Assembly (NCBI RefSeq): GCF_014638355.1
Contig: NZ_BMFK01000004.1
Coordinates: forward strand, 62,001-126,000
Length of the DNA stretch: 64,000 nt
Direction of reading: 5' to 3'
Source: Priestia taiwanensis
GTDB taxonomy: Bacteria > Bacillota > Bacilli > Bacillales > Bacillaceae_G
Below, in pieces: positions 54,328 to 63,183 of this stretch. Below the pieces are notes generated by a model. The model was given only the letters and a program-made list of their open reading frames with translations. It did not search any database and was not told the DNA's origin. The position numbers and the translations under genes are program-made. Position 1 is the stretch's first letter. Each line of letters starts with the position of its first letter.

Positions 54328-54442
54328 GTTCAAGAATACCCGTCTAAAACTGAATTGGAACAATATATTCACTACTACAATAACGACCAAATTAAAAGGC
54401 ATGAGTCTTATACAACACAGAACTCACACCTCCCAAACTACC
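54328..54442 (+). mobile_element. IS3-family transposase relic (C-terminal end of the integrase ORF)
   Basis: The plus strand encodes VQEYPSKTELEQYIHYYNND followed by QIKRH, then after a frameshift MSLIQHRTHTSQTT. Intact IS3/IS150-type transposases end with ...YIHYYNN-(D/E)-RIKAKLKGMSPVQYRT.... Only this tail remains, the KLKG stretch is lost, and no inverted repeats or target duplication were found. Confidence 0.75.
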
Positions 54443-54533
54443 TAAAAATATATATTTAACACCATTCTGATTTGAAGACAGGTATGCAATCAATTTGATA
54501 TGAAAACTTCACTTAAAAATACAAAACTAAAAT

Positions 54534-55466
54534 CTATTTGTTAGTAGAAAACGCCTGACTAATTACTTTTGTAGCTTGTGCGATGAGCTCATTATTAAAG
54601 CTTGCATTCGCTTCCTTGCGACTTGACATAACCGCAATAATAATTGGCTCTCGATTTGGTGGCCACACAATTGCGATATCATTTCGCGTTCCATATCCAC
54701 CAGCTCCAGTCTTATCTCCAACCACCCAATCTTTTGGTACACCAGCTCGAATAAGAGCATCACCTGTCGTATTCCCTTTTAACCAGTTTGTGAAAATTTC
54801 TTGCTTATCAGCAGAAAGGTAATCACCAGTTCCAAATACCTCAAGGGTAGTTGCAAGTGCTTTAGGAGTACTTGTATCGCGTAAATCTCCAGGAGTCGCT
54901 TCATTTAAATCTGGTTCAATACGATTAGCCATTGTAGTCGTATCACCAATTTCTCGTAACGCTTTTTCAAATCCACGTGGTCCACCCAATTCTTCAAACA
55001 AAAGATTTCCAGCCGTATTATCACTATACTGTATCGCTGCTTCTGCTATCTTCCCTAAACTCATCCCTTTGTTCACAAATTTTTCTGTAACTGGAGAATA
55101 GGTAACAATATCTTCATCAGTGAATATCCTTACTTCCTCAAGCGCTGATAGTGGCTTTTGCTTTAATAAAACAGCTCCAGCTAACGCTTTAAATGTAGAG
55201 GTGTACGCAAATCGTTCATCCTCACGAAATTCCACAGTTTCTTTTGTCCCTGTATCAATAGCATAGACCCCAAGCTTTGCATCATATTCCTTCTCAAGTT
55301 GTTCAAATTTCTCCACTATGTTTTCTTTTGTCATGCTACTTTCTGACGATTGGTTAGCCTCTGCTTCTACTTGTTGAACAATCTGTTTTGGCCCATCTGA
55401 GCACCCTACAAGCATAAACATCAAGCCTACCGGTGCTACCATTTGATAAAACCTTCTTTTTTTCAT
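54534..55466 (-). CDS. bla: Class A beta-lactamase, lipoprotein type
   Basis: 310 aa. The signal peptide ends in lipobox LMFMLVGC (Cys22), followed by a polar spacer and the catalytic domain. Active-site motifs are complete: S90-T-F-K93, S148-D-N150, E184-P-D-L-N188 and K252-T-G254. It hydrolyses penicillins and some cephalosporins outside the membrane while lipid-anchored, like B. cereus beta-lactamase III. SD AGGAGG. Divergent from blaR1-blaI, with BlaI dyads between them. Confidence 0.93.
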   Translation of the reverse strand: MKKRRFYQMVAPVGLMFMLVGCSDGPKQIVQQVEAEANQSSESSMTKENIVEKFEQLEKEYDAKLGVYAIDTGTKETVEFREDERFAYTSTFKALAGAVLLKQKPLSALEEVRIFTDEDIVTYSPVTEKFVNKGMSLGKIAEAAIQYSDNTAGNLLFEELGGPRGFEKALREIGDTTTMANRIEPDLNEATPGDLRDTSTPKALATTLEVFGTGDYLSADKQEIFTNWLKGNTTGDALIRAGVPKDWVVGDKTGAGGYGTRNDIAIVWPPNREPIIIAVMSSRKEANASFNNELIAQATKVISQAFSTNK

Positions 55467-55545
55467 GATATAAAACCTCCTAATTAGTAGATTAGACTCT
55501 TATGTACAAAGTGAAAAAGTATCCTTTTTCAAGGAAGTTAACTGG

Positions 55546-55595
55546 ATTACTTTTGTAGTCCAACTACATCTGTAGTATAGTATTACATATGTAGT
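55546..55595. promoter_or_regulatory. BlaI operator cluster between bla and blaR1
   Basis: Three dyads built on TACA-N-TGTA: ATTACTTTTGTAGT (55546-55559, degenerate), ACTACATCTGTAGT (55563-55576) and ATTACATATGTAGT (55582-55595). They lie in the 217-bp divergent promoter region and fit the BlaI/MecI operator type. Confidence 0.8.
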
Positions 55596-55683
55596 CAAGT
55601 TGAGTCAACTCTTTATTTTTTATCATCAAGCTACTGTATGCTATCTACTTTTCTAAAATTTAAGAGAGTTGAGGTTGATAGAT

Positions 55684-57453
55684 ATGTTTTTAACTTATTT
55701 TATAATTGGCTTATTGGTATCCTCCTTTTCTATTGCTGTTATTCTACTTATACGAAAATGGTTCGGAAGACAACTAACAGCCAAATGGCACTATCATTTG
55801 TGGATGTTTCTTTTTATCACTTTAGCGATTCCATTCCTACCTACTCATCTATATAATTTTTATTCTCTTTTTAGTGGTGGCGGTACATATCAGGCTAATG
55901 CATTTAGTTCTGATATAGAAACAAACAAAAATAATGTGATACAAAGTCTACATGCGATACAAGACTTTTCTGTATCTGTCAATCGGTTAGACCTATCTTT
56001 ACTTAATATAGGAGTCATGGGGTTATGGATAGCTGGTTCACTATTTTTTACTTTTACTACAATTCGTGGATGGATGAAGCTTAGAGCGATAAAGAAGTAT
56101 TCTCGTGCGCTTTCTAATCAAGAAGTTCTGGCAGTTTTCGAAGAATGTAAGGAAAAGCTACAAATTAAAAAATCGATACAAATTGTCACTTCCAACAGAG
56201 TCCAATCTCCAATGATATTCGGACTTTTTCAACCATATATCGTCTTGCCTTCGCAGCATGAACACTGGCTCAGCTTAAAACATTACGAGTATATTTTTCT
56301 TCATGAACTGAGTCACTATAAAAATAAGGATTTGCTGACAAATTACGTAATATTGTTCTATCAAATCGTTTATTGGTTTAATCCTCTTGTCTGGTTTGCT
56401 TTTAGAGAAATGAGATTAGATAGAGAAATCGCATGTGACACATCTGTTTTACATTTACTAGATGATCATTCTGTTAATGAATATGGGCATACACTCATTA
56501 ATTTTGTAGACCTTTCAAAACAATCAAGGCTACCATTAGTAACACAAATAAATGGTTCCAAAGGTCAAATCAAAAAACGAATTGAACAAATTTCTACCTA
56601 TCAACCTGGGGTAAAGAAATCACGAAGACAAAGCGTCTTTATTTATGGATTAGCCAGTATCATTTTAACAATGCAATTACCTGTCATTTCCGCATTTTCA
56701 ACGGAGAACGATCCATATTATTTTCATCATGAAGGAACAATCTATGAGGATTTACATCCATTCTTTAAAGGCTATGAGGGAAGCTTTGTTCTATATAATT
56801 CGGATGCAAACCAATATAGTATGTATAACGAAGAGAGAAGTACGTTACGCGTATCACCTGATTCCACATACAAAATCTATAGCGCCTTATTTGCACTAGA
56901 ATCAAATGTAATATCACCCGAAGAATCCACTCTTTCATGGAATGGTACGGAGCAACCTTATGACGCTTGGAATATGGATCAAGATGTCTCATCTGCGTTA
57001 AAAAAATCAGTAAATTGGTATTTCCAAGAACTAGATCGTAGGACAGGACTTGAAACAATACAATCTCATCTGCGAGACCTAACCTATGGAAACACAGATA
57101 TGTCTGGAGGATTAAGTGAATTCTGGCACGAATCCTCATTGAAGATTTCTCCAATCGAGCAAGTGCAACTATTGCAATCCTTTTATAACAATCAATTAGA
57201 ATATAAGGAAAGTCATATCCAAGCTGTTAAAGAAGCATTGCTCTTAGAAAAAAAGGGAGAAACTCACCTATCAGGAAAAACAGGTACAGGTACAGTGAAT
57301 GGAAAAAACCTAAATGGTTGGTTTATCGGGTATGTAGAGACAGAAGACAATACTTATTTCTTTGCTACCAATATACAAAATGAAGACGATGCCTCTGGAA
57401 GTAAGGCTGCGGAAATTACTTTATCAATTTTAAAAGATTTAGGAATCTATTAA
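55684..57453 (+). CDS. blaR1: BlaR1 beta-lactam sensor/transducer
   Basis: 589 aa. The N-terminal M56 zinc metalloprotease part has several membrane helices and the HELSH motif at 207-211. A C-terminal penicillin-binding sensor domain lies outside, with S394-T-Y-K397 as acylated Ser and KTGTG near the end. Acylation by beta-lactam activates the protease and leads to BlaI removal. The ATG at 55684 has GAGG at 9 nt; a TTG five codons earlier is also in frame. It precedes blaI by 20 nt. Confidence 0.93.
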   Translation: MFLTYFIIGLLVSSFSIAVILLIRKWFGRQLTAKWHYHLWMFLFITLAIPFLPTHLYNFYSLFSGGGTYQANAFSSDIETNKNNVIQSLHAIQDFSVSVNRLDLSLLNIGVMGLWIAGSLFFTFTTIRGWMKLRAIKKYSRALSNQEVLAVFEECKEKLQIKKSIQIVTSNRVQSPMIFGLFQPYIVLPSQHEHWLSLKHYEYIFLHELSHYKNKDLLTNYVILFYQIVYWFNPLVWFAFREMRLDREIACDTSVLHLLDDHSVNEYGHTLINFVDLSKQSRLPLVTQINGSKGQIKKRIEQISTYQPGVKKSRRQSVFIYGLASIILTMQLPVISAFSTENDPYYFHHEGTIYEDLHPFFKGYEGSFVLYNSDANQYSMYNEERSTLRVSPDSTYKIYSALFALESNVISPEESTLSWNGTEQPYDAWNMDQDVSSALKKSVNWYFQELDRRTGLETIQSHLRDLTYGNTDMSGGLSEFWHESSLKISPIEQVQLLQSFYNNQLEYKESHIQAVKEALLLEKKGETHLSGKTGTGTVNGKNLNGWFIGYVETEDNTYFFATNIQNEDDASGSKAAEITLSILKDLGIY

Positions 57454-57473
57454 AGACAATGGAGGAGATAACG

Positions 57474-57854
57474 ATGGAGAAAAACATTCCTAATATATCA
57501 GAATCAGAATGGGAAATTATGAACGTCCTTTGGGACAAGTCTCCTCAAACAGCAAATGACATCATACTTACCTTACAGGAAAGTACGGATTGGAAGCCGA
57601 AAACGATACGTACTCTTCTGGATCGATTAGTTCAAAAAGATGTAGTAGGAGTTAATAAAGATCTAAGGGTTTACACCTTCTATCCTCTCTATACACAAGA
57701 AGAATGCCAACGCGCAGAGGCTAAATCATTTATTAAGCGTATCTACGGAGGAACCCTAAAATCAATGCTTACCCAATTCATCCAAGAAGATAACCTATCT
57801 GATGATGATATTAATGAACTACGATTTATGTTAGATAAGAAACCTAAAAAATAA
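57474..57854 (+). CDS. blaI: BlaI/MecI-family repressor
   Basis: 126-aa winged-helix repressor: SESEWEIMNVLWDKSPQTANDI and TIRTLLDRLVQKDVVGV form the DNA-binding domain, and the C-terminal helices dimerise. MecI-family cleavage by the sensor occurs between the domains. The ATG at 57474 follows GGAGGAG; an ATG five codons earlier is out-competed. It represses bla and its own operon through the dyads at 55546-55595. Confidence 0.93.
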   Translation: MEKNIPNISESEWEIMNVLWDKSPQTANDIILTLQESTDWKPKTIRTLLDRLVQKDVVGVNKDLRVYTFYPLYTQEECQRAEAKSFIKRIYGGTLKSMLTQFIQEDNLSDDDINELRFMLDKKPKK

Positions 57855-57860
57855 GATTAA

Positions 57861-57894
57861 AAAAGGCGATTTGAATTTTCTCAAATCGCCTTTT
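57861..57894 (+). terminator. Terminator of blaR1-blaI
   Basis: AAAAGGCGATTTGA and TCAAATCGCCTTTT form a 14-bp stem with a 6-nt loop, 7 nt after blaI. Confidence 0.9.
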
Positions 57895-58138
57895 TTCGGT
57901 TAAAATAGAAGAGATATCTTTCTCATATAAAGGTTAATACAGAAAAGCTGGGAAATAACGAGTAAATCAAAGAGTTAAAAACTTGTTGGATTAACGATGT
58001 ATAAAATTCTACATAGTAGAGAAAAAACAGAAAAAAGCCAAACCCCTATGTATCAACGGTTTGCCCTTTTTGCTAACTTCCGAGAATGCTTTATTATGTT
58101 ATTTATTAAAGAATAACCTATTCATTAGTAGACAATTC
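57895..58138. other. Gene-free interval after blaI
   Basis: No coding frame with an SD was found. Around 58036-58066 GCCAAACC and GGTTTGCC form an imperfect stem with T-rich flanks on the minus strand, a possible weak terminator for the gene ending at 58139. Confidence 0.35.
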
Positions 58139-58360
58139 TTAAAAAATATAAATTATAGTTGCGATAAATAATACTATAATAAAAATTCCAAAATAGAGAT
58201 TTATTTTCATTTTATTTAAGTATTTTGTGCTTAATAAAATACTTAATCCTAATCCAATTATTATTGAAAAATTTTGAGCTAACTCTGTATCGAATAACTT
58301 TATAGATGATAATGCTATTAAACACATGACGAAAAAAAGTATTATGTTACTTAAATACAA
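58139..58360 (-). CDS. Small membrane protein, unknown
   Basis: 73 aa, three hydrophobic segments (about 5-20, 30-45, 54-73) and only one short basic loop (STKYLNKMKIN). The start is TTG at 58358-58360 with AAGGAG 9 nt upstream; the ATG in between is out of frame and stops after four codons. Very AT-rich codon use compared with its neighbours, which suggests recent acquisition. No family recognised. Confidence 0.5.
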   Translation of the reverse strand: MYLSNIILFFVMCLIALSSIKLFDTELAQNFSIIIGLGLSILLSTKYLNKMKINLYFGIFIIVLFIATIIYIF

Positions 58361-58534
58361 AACATATCACTCCTTCCATTCACTTTTAATTATTATAACA
58401 TCTTTATTTACTGAATATTAAGAAATTAAAGTGTGGAAAATTTTAAAAAGGTATCTGCTATTGCGTCATCATCTATGATTTGTTTATGGGGAGCGTCAGG
58501 GTTATGCTTATTTACCAATGATAGCGAGAGAAAC

Positions 58535-58894
58535 CTAGTTATATCTAAGATTCTGAATAGAGTATGTCTCATTATTTTCTATCCAAAATGTAGTAGTCAC
58601 AACAGATACTGTCTCCCCTTCTACATCACCCAGTAGATATAAGAAAGCCCCTTCTTTCACTACTTGTATAGACCCATCTGATGCAAATCTTATATGGTCT
58701 ACTACTTCTCTTAGCCCTTGATATCACTCACTATTTAAATCTTGGAATGTAGCAATACAATATTTTGGATGAAAAGTAATTGTTCCATGGGCTCCCTCAC
58801 TGTCCTTCATACTATAATTAACGCCATCCCAAGAACTTTCTGGATACTGAGCTATACCAATTGCATAGGCAATAGATCTTAGAATACACTCCAT
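58535..58894 (-). pseudogene. Unrecognised 119-codon gene with one in-frame stop
   Basis: The minus strand from ATG 58892-58894 reads MECILRSIAYAIGIAQYPES, ...WDGVNYSMKDSEGAHGTITF and ...CIATFQDLNSE, then TGA at 58724-58726. The same frame goes on as YQGLREVVDHIRFASDGSIQ, ...EGAFLYLLGDVEGETVSVV and ...TTTFWIENNETYS to TAG at 58535. Both halves look like real protein. Acidic, single-domain and about 119 residues long, it resembles an immunity-type protein in size only. The lack of an SD suggests the upstream end is also lost. Confidence 0.55.
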
Positions 58895-58980
58895 TGGTTT
58901 CTATAGATTTTTTCCCAATAGATGAAGTTATGATATTGTGCTAAAGTTAAAATACAACCATTTCTTCTATAAATAACGAA

Positions 58981-59006
58981 AAGAGCCGTCTGGATAGATG
59001 GCTCTT
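58981..59006. terminator. Orphan terminator-like hairpin
   Basis: AAGAGCC and GGCTCTT with a 12-nt loop, flanked by A and T runs, between the decayed gene and the Ltp-repeat gene. Confidence 0.5.
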
Positions 59007-59140
59007 TCATGTTATATAGTATTCAAAGCGTTAAGAAAACGTGTAATAACAACAATTCCTGCGCTGGAATAACTAGTCGCTGCTATAGTAAAAAGCCCCA
59101 TCCATCTAATCTGGACAGAGCTTTTATTACTAATCTACTT

Positions 59141-59770
59141 TTAATTATTTAAATTATCAATTGCATACTGTGCTTCTTCTTTTGTGAATTTTTCACCGTG
59201 TTTAGAAGTCAGTTGATCTTTTATCGCTTTTGGTGACATGCTCATTGTTTCTTGATACGTTTTTGCTTTTTCCAAGGCATTTTTATTAAAATCTGCTTTC
59301 ATATTGTCAATTGCATACTGTGCTTCTTCTTTTGTGAATTTTTCACCGTTTTCAGAAATAAGTTGGTCATAAATCCCTTGTTTTGACATGTACATCGTTT
59401 CTGAATACGTTTCAGCCTTCTTCAAAGCATTTGCTTTCCAATCAAATTCAAGGTTATCCATTGCATATTTAGCAGCCTCAGCAGAAAATTTCTCACCATT
59501 TTCTGAAGTTAACTGTTTAGAAATAGCTACTTTAGACATGCTCATTGCTTTTGCATAGGATTCAGCTTTTTTCAAAGCAGACTTATGTTCTCCAGGAACG
59601 TTATCCTCTTTTTTAGGCTCTTCCTTCTTCGTACTATCGTCCTTAGCTTCTGTAGCAGCTGGTTTAGCTTCGTCTTTCTTGTCGTCTCCAGAACCACCAC
59701 TTGCGGCCGCGCCGATGATAATGATTGCGATTAACCAAACCCACCACTTTTTATAAAACGGCTTTTTCAT
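59141..59770 (-). CDS. Ltp-repeat membrane-anchored surface protein
   Basis: 209 aa. A basic N-terminus and one membrane helix (WWVWLIAIIIIGAAAS) are followed by a charged low-complexity linker (DDKKDEAKPAATEAKDD...) and three tandem repeats of about 47 residues. Each repeat reads AL-KKAE-YxxxMxMSK-xI-xQL-SENGEKF-xEEAxYAxDN (about 64-110, 111-158, 159-209). The repeat is the Ltp domain, known from phage superinfection-exclusion lipoprotein Ltp(TP-J34). Unlike Ltp, no lipobox cysteine is present, so it is held by the helix. Function here is not established. Confidence 0.8.
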   Translation of the reverse strand: MKKPFYKKWWVWLIAIIIIGAAASGGSGDDKKDEAKPAATEAKDDSTKKEEPKKEDNVPGEHKSALKKAESYAKAMSMSKVAISKQLTSENGEKFSAEAAKYAMDNLEFDWKANALKKAETYSETMYMSKQGIYDQLISENGEKFTKEEAQYAIDNMKADFNKNALEKAKTYQETMSMSPKAIKDQLTSKHGEKFTKEEAQYAIDNLNN

Positions 59771-59779
59771 GTGCTTCAA

Positions 59780-60337
59780 TCTCCCTTCAAATCTCTTATG
59801 AAATCATACTTGTATTATAACAAATATATAGGTATAATTACATATTTTCCAAACGAATGAAAATTTTCACGAATTATACATTTTTTGTTCACATAACGTT
59901 AAATATTTGTATATAAAGTGTGCGTACTGGAATGTTAAGATGCAGGGTACCACCCATTATAATAGTGGCTAGTACATGAGAAGAAGTCATTTGTAGAGAA
60001 GCGGCTTTTTCTTTTTGAAAAATACTCATCTGAATGAGTACTTTTTAACAATATAGATCCACTGTTACCTAACCTTAATTACATCATAACTTCCTATATG
60101 AGAATGAACGAAACCTACTTTGTCTAACACAATTGTATTAGATTGTGAGCGATAACCAAGCCAGAAAAATTAAGAATTATCATGGGCAATTGCATTTAAA
60201 AAAGTTGCTACCTATAAAATGCAGGTAGCAACTTCAACTAGGGCAGCTATTATGATCTATGTAAGCTGCAGTATGTATATACTTTGATTTCCTATTAGTT
60301 TTTTGCATACTCATTTTTTGAGCCGTTTCTTTTTTAA
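59780..60337. other. 558-bp interval with hairpins but no gene
   Basis: The region holds a hairpin TACTCAT/ATGAGTA (60019-60046), the siderophore-operon terminator (60201-60234) and a short T-box-like string GGGTACCACCC at 59945-59955. No open frame with an SD was found. Confidence 0.45.
60201..60234 (-). terminator. Terminator of the siderophore importer operon
   Basis: AAGTTGCTACCT and AGGTAGCAACTT form a 12-bp stem with a 9-nt loop, followed by TTTTTAAATG on the minus strand. Confidence 0.85.
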
Positions 60338-61090
60338 CTAATAAACAGCAATTGGGCCATAAGGACCATCGATAATTTCTATTTTTGTTTCAAAAATATC
60401 TGTCAAAATTTCTGAGTCCATAACCTCTTCTACCGTTCCAAAGGCAGCAATTTGCCCATCTTTCATCGCACAAATTTTATCAGAATATTTAGCCGCAAAA
60501 TTTATATCATGCATAACAGTCACAATTGTTCTTCCAAATTCATTAGCTGCACGTCTCAAATGCTCCATCATTTGAACAGAACGAGCAACATCAAGGTTGT
60601 TCAGGGGCTCGTCCAAAAGGACATACTCAGTCTCTTGGCACAATACCATCGCTACATATGCCCTTTGTCTTTGACCACCAGAAAGCTCATCTAAATATCT
60701 ATTCTCTAAATCAGTTAAGTGTAAGAAATCGATATATTTCGAGATAATACTCTCATCCTCTTTCGTCAATCTTCCCTTTGAATAAGGAAAGCGTCCAAAT
60801 CCAACTAGTTGTCTAATCGTAAGCCTCGTTACAAAATGATTTTCTTGTCGCAATATCGTCAAAATTTTTGCTAAGTCTTTTGATTTAGATGCAGAAACAT
60901 CCATATTTGCTACTTGAATTTGACCTTCATCCAAATCTAAGAGTCTTCCAATCATCAAAAGTGTCGTGGACTTTCCAGCGCCATTCGGTCCAATTAAAGA
61001 AGTAAAACCTGCTTTTGGTATTTCAATATCCAAAGGTCCTATTTTCACCTTATCAGTATAGAACTTTTTAACATTAGCAATTTTTATCAT
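60338..61090 (-). CDS. Iron-siderophore ABC transporter ATPase (YclP/FatE-like)
   Basis: 250-aa FepC-type ATPase: Walker A GPNGAGKST, signature LSGGQRQR, Walker B YVLLDEPLNNLD, H-loop VMHDINFA. The short N-terminus (MIKIANVKKFYTDKVKIGPLDIEIP) and the ending EIIDGPYGPIAVY resemble B. subtilis YclP, part of the petrobactin importer. It powers the two permeases encoded upstream, overlapping the second by 4 nt. Confidence 0.85.
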   Translation of the reverse strand: MIKIANVKKFYTDKVKIGPLDIEIPKAGFTSLIGPNGAGKSTTLLMIGRLLDLDEGQIQVANMDVSASKSKDLAKILTILRQENHFVTRLTIRQLVGFGRFPYSKGRLTKEDESIISKYIDFLHLTDLENRYLDELSGGQRQRAYVAMVLCQETEYVLLDEPLNNLDVARSVQMMEHLRRAANEFGRTIVTVMHDINFAAKYSDKICAMKDGQIAAFGTVEEVMDSEILTDIFETKIEIIDGPYGPIAVY

Positions 61091-62154
61091 AAAGCCCTCT
61101 TCCTTAAAATTATAATTAAGAATATTACTCCACCAAATAATTCAATAATAACTGAAACGACACCTTGAGCATTGAATACATGATACATTAAAAAGTATGC
61201 ACTCGTTAATATCAAAAACCCTATAGCAAGAGCCATCGGGAAAATATATCGATGATCATAAGTTGATGCCGCCTGATAGCTCAAAGTTGCTACTAAAAAG
61301 CCGTAGAACGTAAGTGGTCCAATTAAAGCTGTTGAAATGGACATCAAAATAGCAACTAATATAAGCGTATAAATGACACTAGGTTGATATTTAACTCCAA
61401 CAGAAGTAGAAACATCCTTTCCTAGTGACAATAGATTTAAATTCTTAGAATGAGCAAACAGTAATAATGCTACAAGTATGACCATAGGAATTACAACAGG
61501 AAAATATGCAGAATCTGCATTATTAACAGAACCAAATAACCTTGCTTGTAAAAGATCAAATTCCGAAGGCGCAAGTAGTTTTCTCATGAAAGTGGACACA
61601 GAATTTAGCCCAGTACCAATAATAATTCCAACTAAAAGCATAAGTTGGAAATTCCCGTATTTACCAGAAAGTAACCATCCATAAAGGATCAAACTCATTA
61701 AAATCATAAGAAAAACTTGAAATAAAAATGGTCCGATTCCACTAAAACTTACCAATGCACTAGCACCAAAGAAGAATATTGTGCTCGTCTGAATGGTTGA
61801 ATAAAGTGATTCAAAACCTAAAAGCGAAGGAGTTATAATCCTATTATTCGTAATAGATTGGAAAGCAACAGTCGACAAGCTATGGCAAACTGCGGCAATA
61901 AGCATTGAAACAACAGCTACTATCCTTCTTTCAACAACTGGGATAAAAGAAGGGGAATCTATCGGAACTGGATTGTTATAAACTAAAAGTCCGTAGGTAG
62001 AAAGGACACCTAAAGCAATGAATGTTAGTAGTAAAATCCAATAACGTCTTTCTTCCTTCTTCGAACGAAAAGCCCTAGCTGACCTATTTCTATGATGAAG
62101 GCTAGAATCGATTTCGACATTTTCTTTATTTCTATATGCTAATGTGGTCATCAC
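61087..62154 (-). CDS. Iron-siderophore ABC transporter permease (YclO-like)
   Basis: 355-aa FecCD-family permease with about nine to ten helices and a longer basic cytoplasmic N-terminus (HHRNRSARAFRSKKEERRYW). The coupling motif region LGKDVSTSVGVKYQPS is the FecCD equivalent of the EAA loop. Forms a heterodimer with the permease encoded just upstream (4-nt overlap). Substrate is probably petrobactin or a related catecholate, by family. Confidence 0.85.
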   Translation of the reverse strand: MMTTLAYRNKENVEIDSSLHHRNRSARAFRSKKEERRYWILLLTFIALGVLSTYGLLVYNNPVPIDSPSFIPVVERRIVAVVSMLIAAVCHSLSTVAFQSITNNRIITPSLLGFESLYSTIQTSTIFFFGASALVSFSGIGPFLFQVFLMILMSLILYGWLLSGKYGNFQLMLLVGIIIGTGLNSVSTFMRKLLAPSEFDLLQARLFGSVNNADSAYFPVVIPMVILVALLLFAHSKNLNLLSLGKDVSTSVGVKYQPSVIYTLILVAILMSISTALIGPLTFYGFLVATLSYQAASTYDHRYIFPMALAIGFLILTSAYFLMYHVFNAQGVVSVIIELFGGVIFLIIILRKRAL

Positions 62155-63164
62155 AGCCTCCTTGTTTTTCTTTGTTTTAATAAAATAGTAATAAATACGA
62201 CCGCTCCTATTGTTCCAAGTATTAAAGAGACAGGTACTTCAAAAGGCATGATAATTGTTCGAGAAATGATGTCACAAGCAGTTATTGTCCCCATTCCTAT
62301 CACACATACCCACGGTAAATTACTCCTAAGATCATCCCCTCTAAACATGGAAACAATGTTCGGAACAATTAATCCTAAGAAAGGTAAGTTTCCAATAACA
62401 GCTGCAACAATCCCAACTGCAACAGAAATAAGGGCGGTCCCAAAAAGAACAATCCTATTATAATTAACACCAAGGCTTGTTGCGACATCTTCCCCTAGTC
62501 CAGCTAAAGTCAATCTATTAGCATAAATGAAAATAAGCACAGTAATGATAACAATTAGCCATAAATATTCATATCTTCCCACCTGAACGGCAGCAAATGA
62601 ACCTACAAACCACGTTTCAATACTTTGCGACATTTGAAAAAGGAGTCCCGTAAAAGTGGACACGGCAGAAATAACTGCTCCAAGCATCAATCCAATAATT
62701 GGGACAATTAAAGACGAACGAAGTTTCACTCTTCGTAAAAAGAAAAAGAAAATCATCGTTCCTATAAAAGAAAAAATGATTGCACCAGTCATTCTTTGAA
62801 CCAAAGTCGGGGCAGGGACTAATATATACACAAGAAGTAGCCCTAAACCTGACCATTCAATCGTCCCTGTTGTAGTAGGTTCGACAAAACGATTCTGTGT
62901 AATCAGTTGCATGACGAGTCCTGCCATTGCCATTGCAGCTCCAGTAAGCATTAATGCAACGGTTCTCGGAACACGAGTGATGAAGAACATCTCCATTCCG
63001 TCCTCTTGTCCGCGTATATCATAAACGCCAGTAAACAGTGATAGAACGCCTAAACTAATAACAACTAAAAGCGCTATTATAAAAGGTTTTGTCCATATTT
63101 TATTGTGGGTATAAAACTGGGGTTGAGAAAAATTCTCAACCCTAGAAATGATATTTTTTGGCAC
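62151..63164 (-). CDS. Iron-siderophore ABC transporter permease (YclN-like)
   Basis: 337-aa FecCD-family permease with about nine helices. The motifs RVPRTVALMLTGAAMAMAGLVMQLITQNRFVEPTTTG and the coupling loop LAGLGEDVATSLGVNYNRI are characteristic, as is LPFLGLIVPNIVSMFRG. First permease after the binding-protein gene, from which it is separated by 19 nt. Expected control by Fur lies upstream of the binding-protein gene, outside the window. Confidence 0.87.
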   Translation of the reverse strand: MPKNIISRVENFSQPQFYTHNKIWTKPFIIALLVVISLGVLSLFTGVYDIRGQEDGMEMFFITRVPRTVALMLTGAAMAMAGLVMQLITQNRFVEPTTTGTIEWSGLGLLLVYILVPAPTLVQRMTGAIIFSFIGTMIFFFFLRRVKLRSSLIVPIIGLMLGAVISAVSTFTGLLFQMSQSIETWFVGSFAAVQVGRYEYLWLIVIITVLIFIYANRLTLAGLGEDVATSLGVNYNRIVLFGTALISVAVGIVAAVIGNLPFLGLIVPNIVSMFRGDDLRSNLPWVCVIGMGTITACDIISRTIIMPFEVPVSLILGTIGAVVFITILLKQRKTRRL

Positions 63165-63183
63165 TATTGTGTACTCCTTTACA

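Noticed and set aside
54081..54533. Search for terminal inverted repeats or a complete IS around the IS3-type tail.
   Set aside because: Neither a start of the transposase nor matching ends was found, so only a relic is reported.
58433..58636. A 67-codon plus-strand frame starting MENFKKVSAIASSSM.
   Set aside because: Its second half is antisense to the better-supported interrupted gene at 58535-58894, and it has no convincing SD. The first 30 residues might be a remnant of another protein, but that could not be shown.
59945..59955. GGGTACCACCC, resembling the core T-box sequence on the minus strand.
   Set aside because: No stem I, no paired terminator and no suitable downstream gene within the expected distance; the string also forms a small GGGT/ACCC stem by itself.
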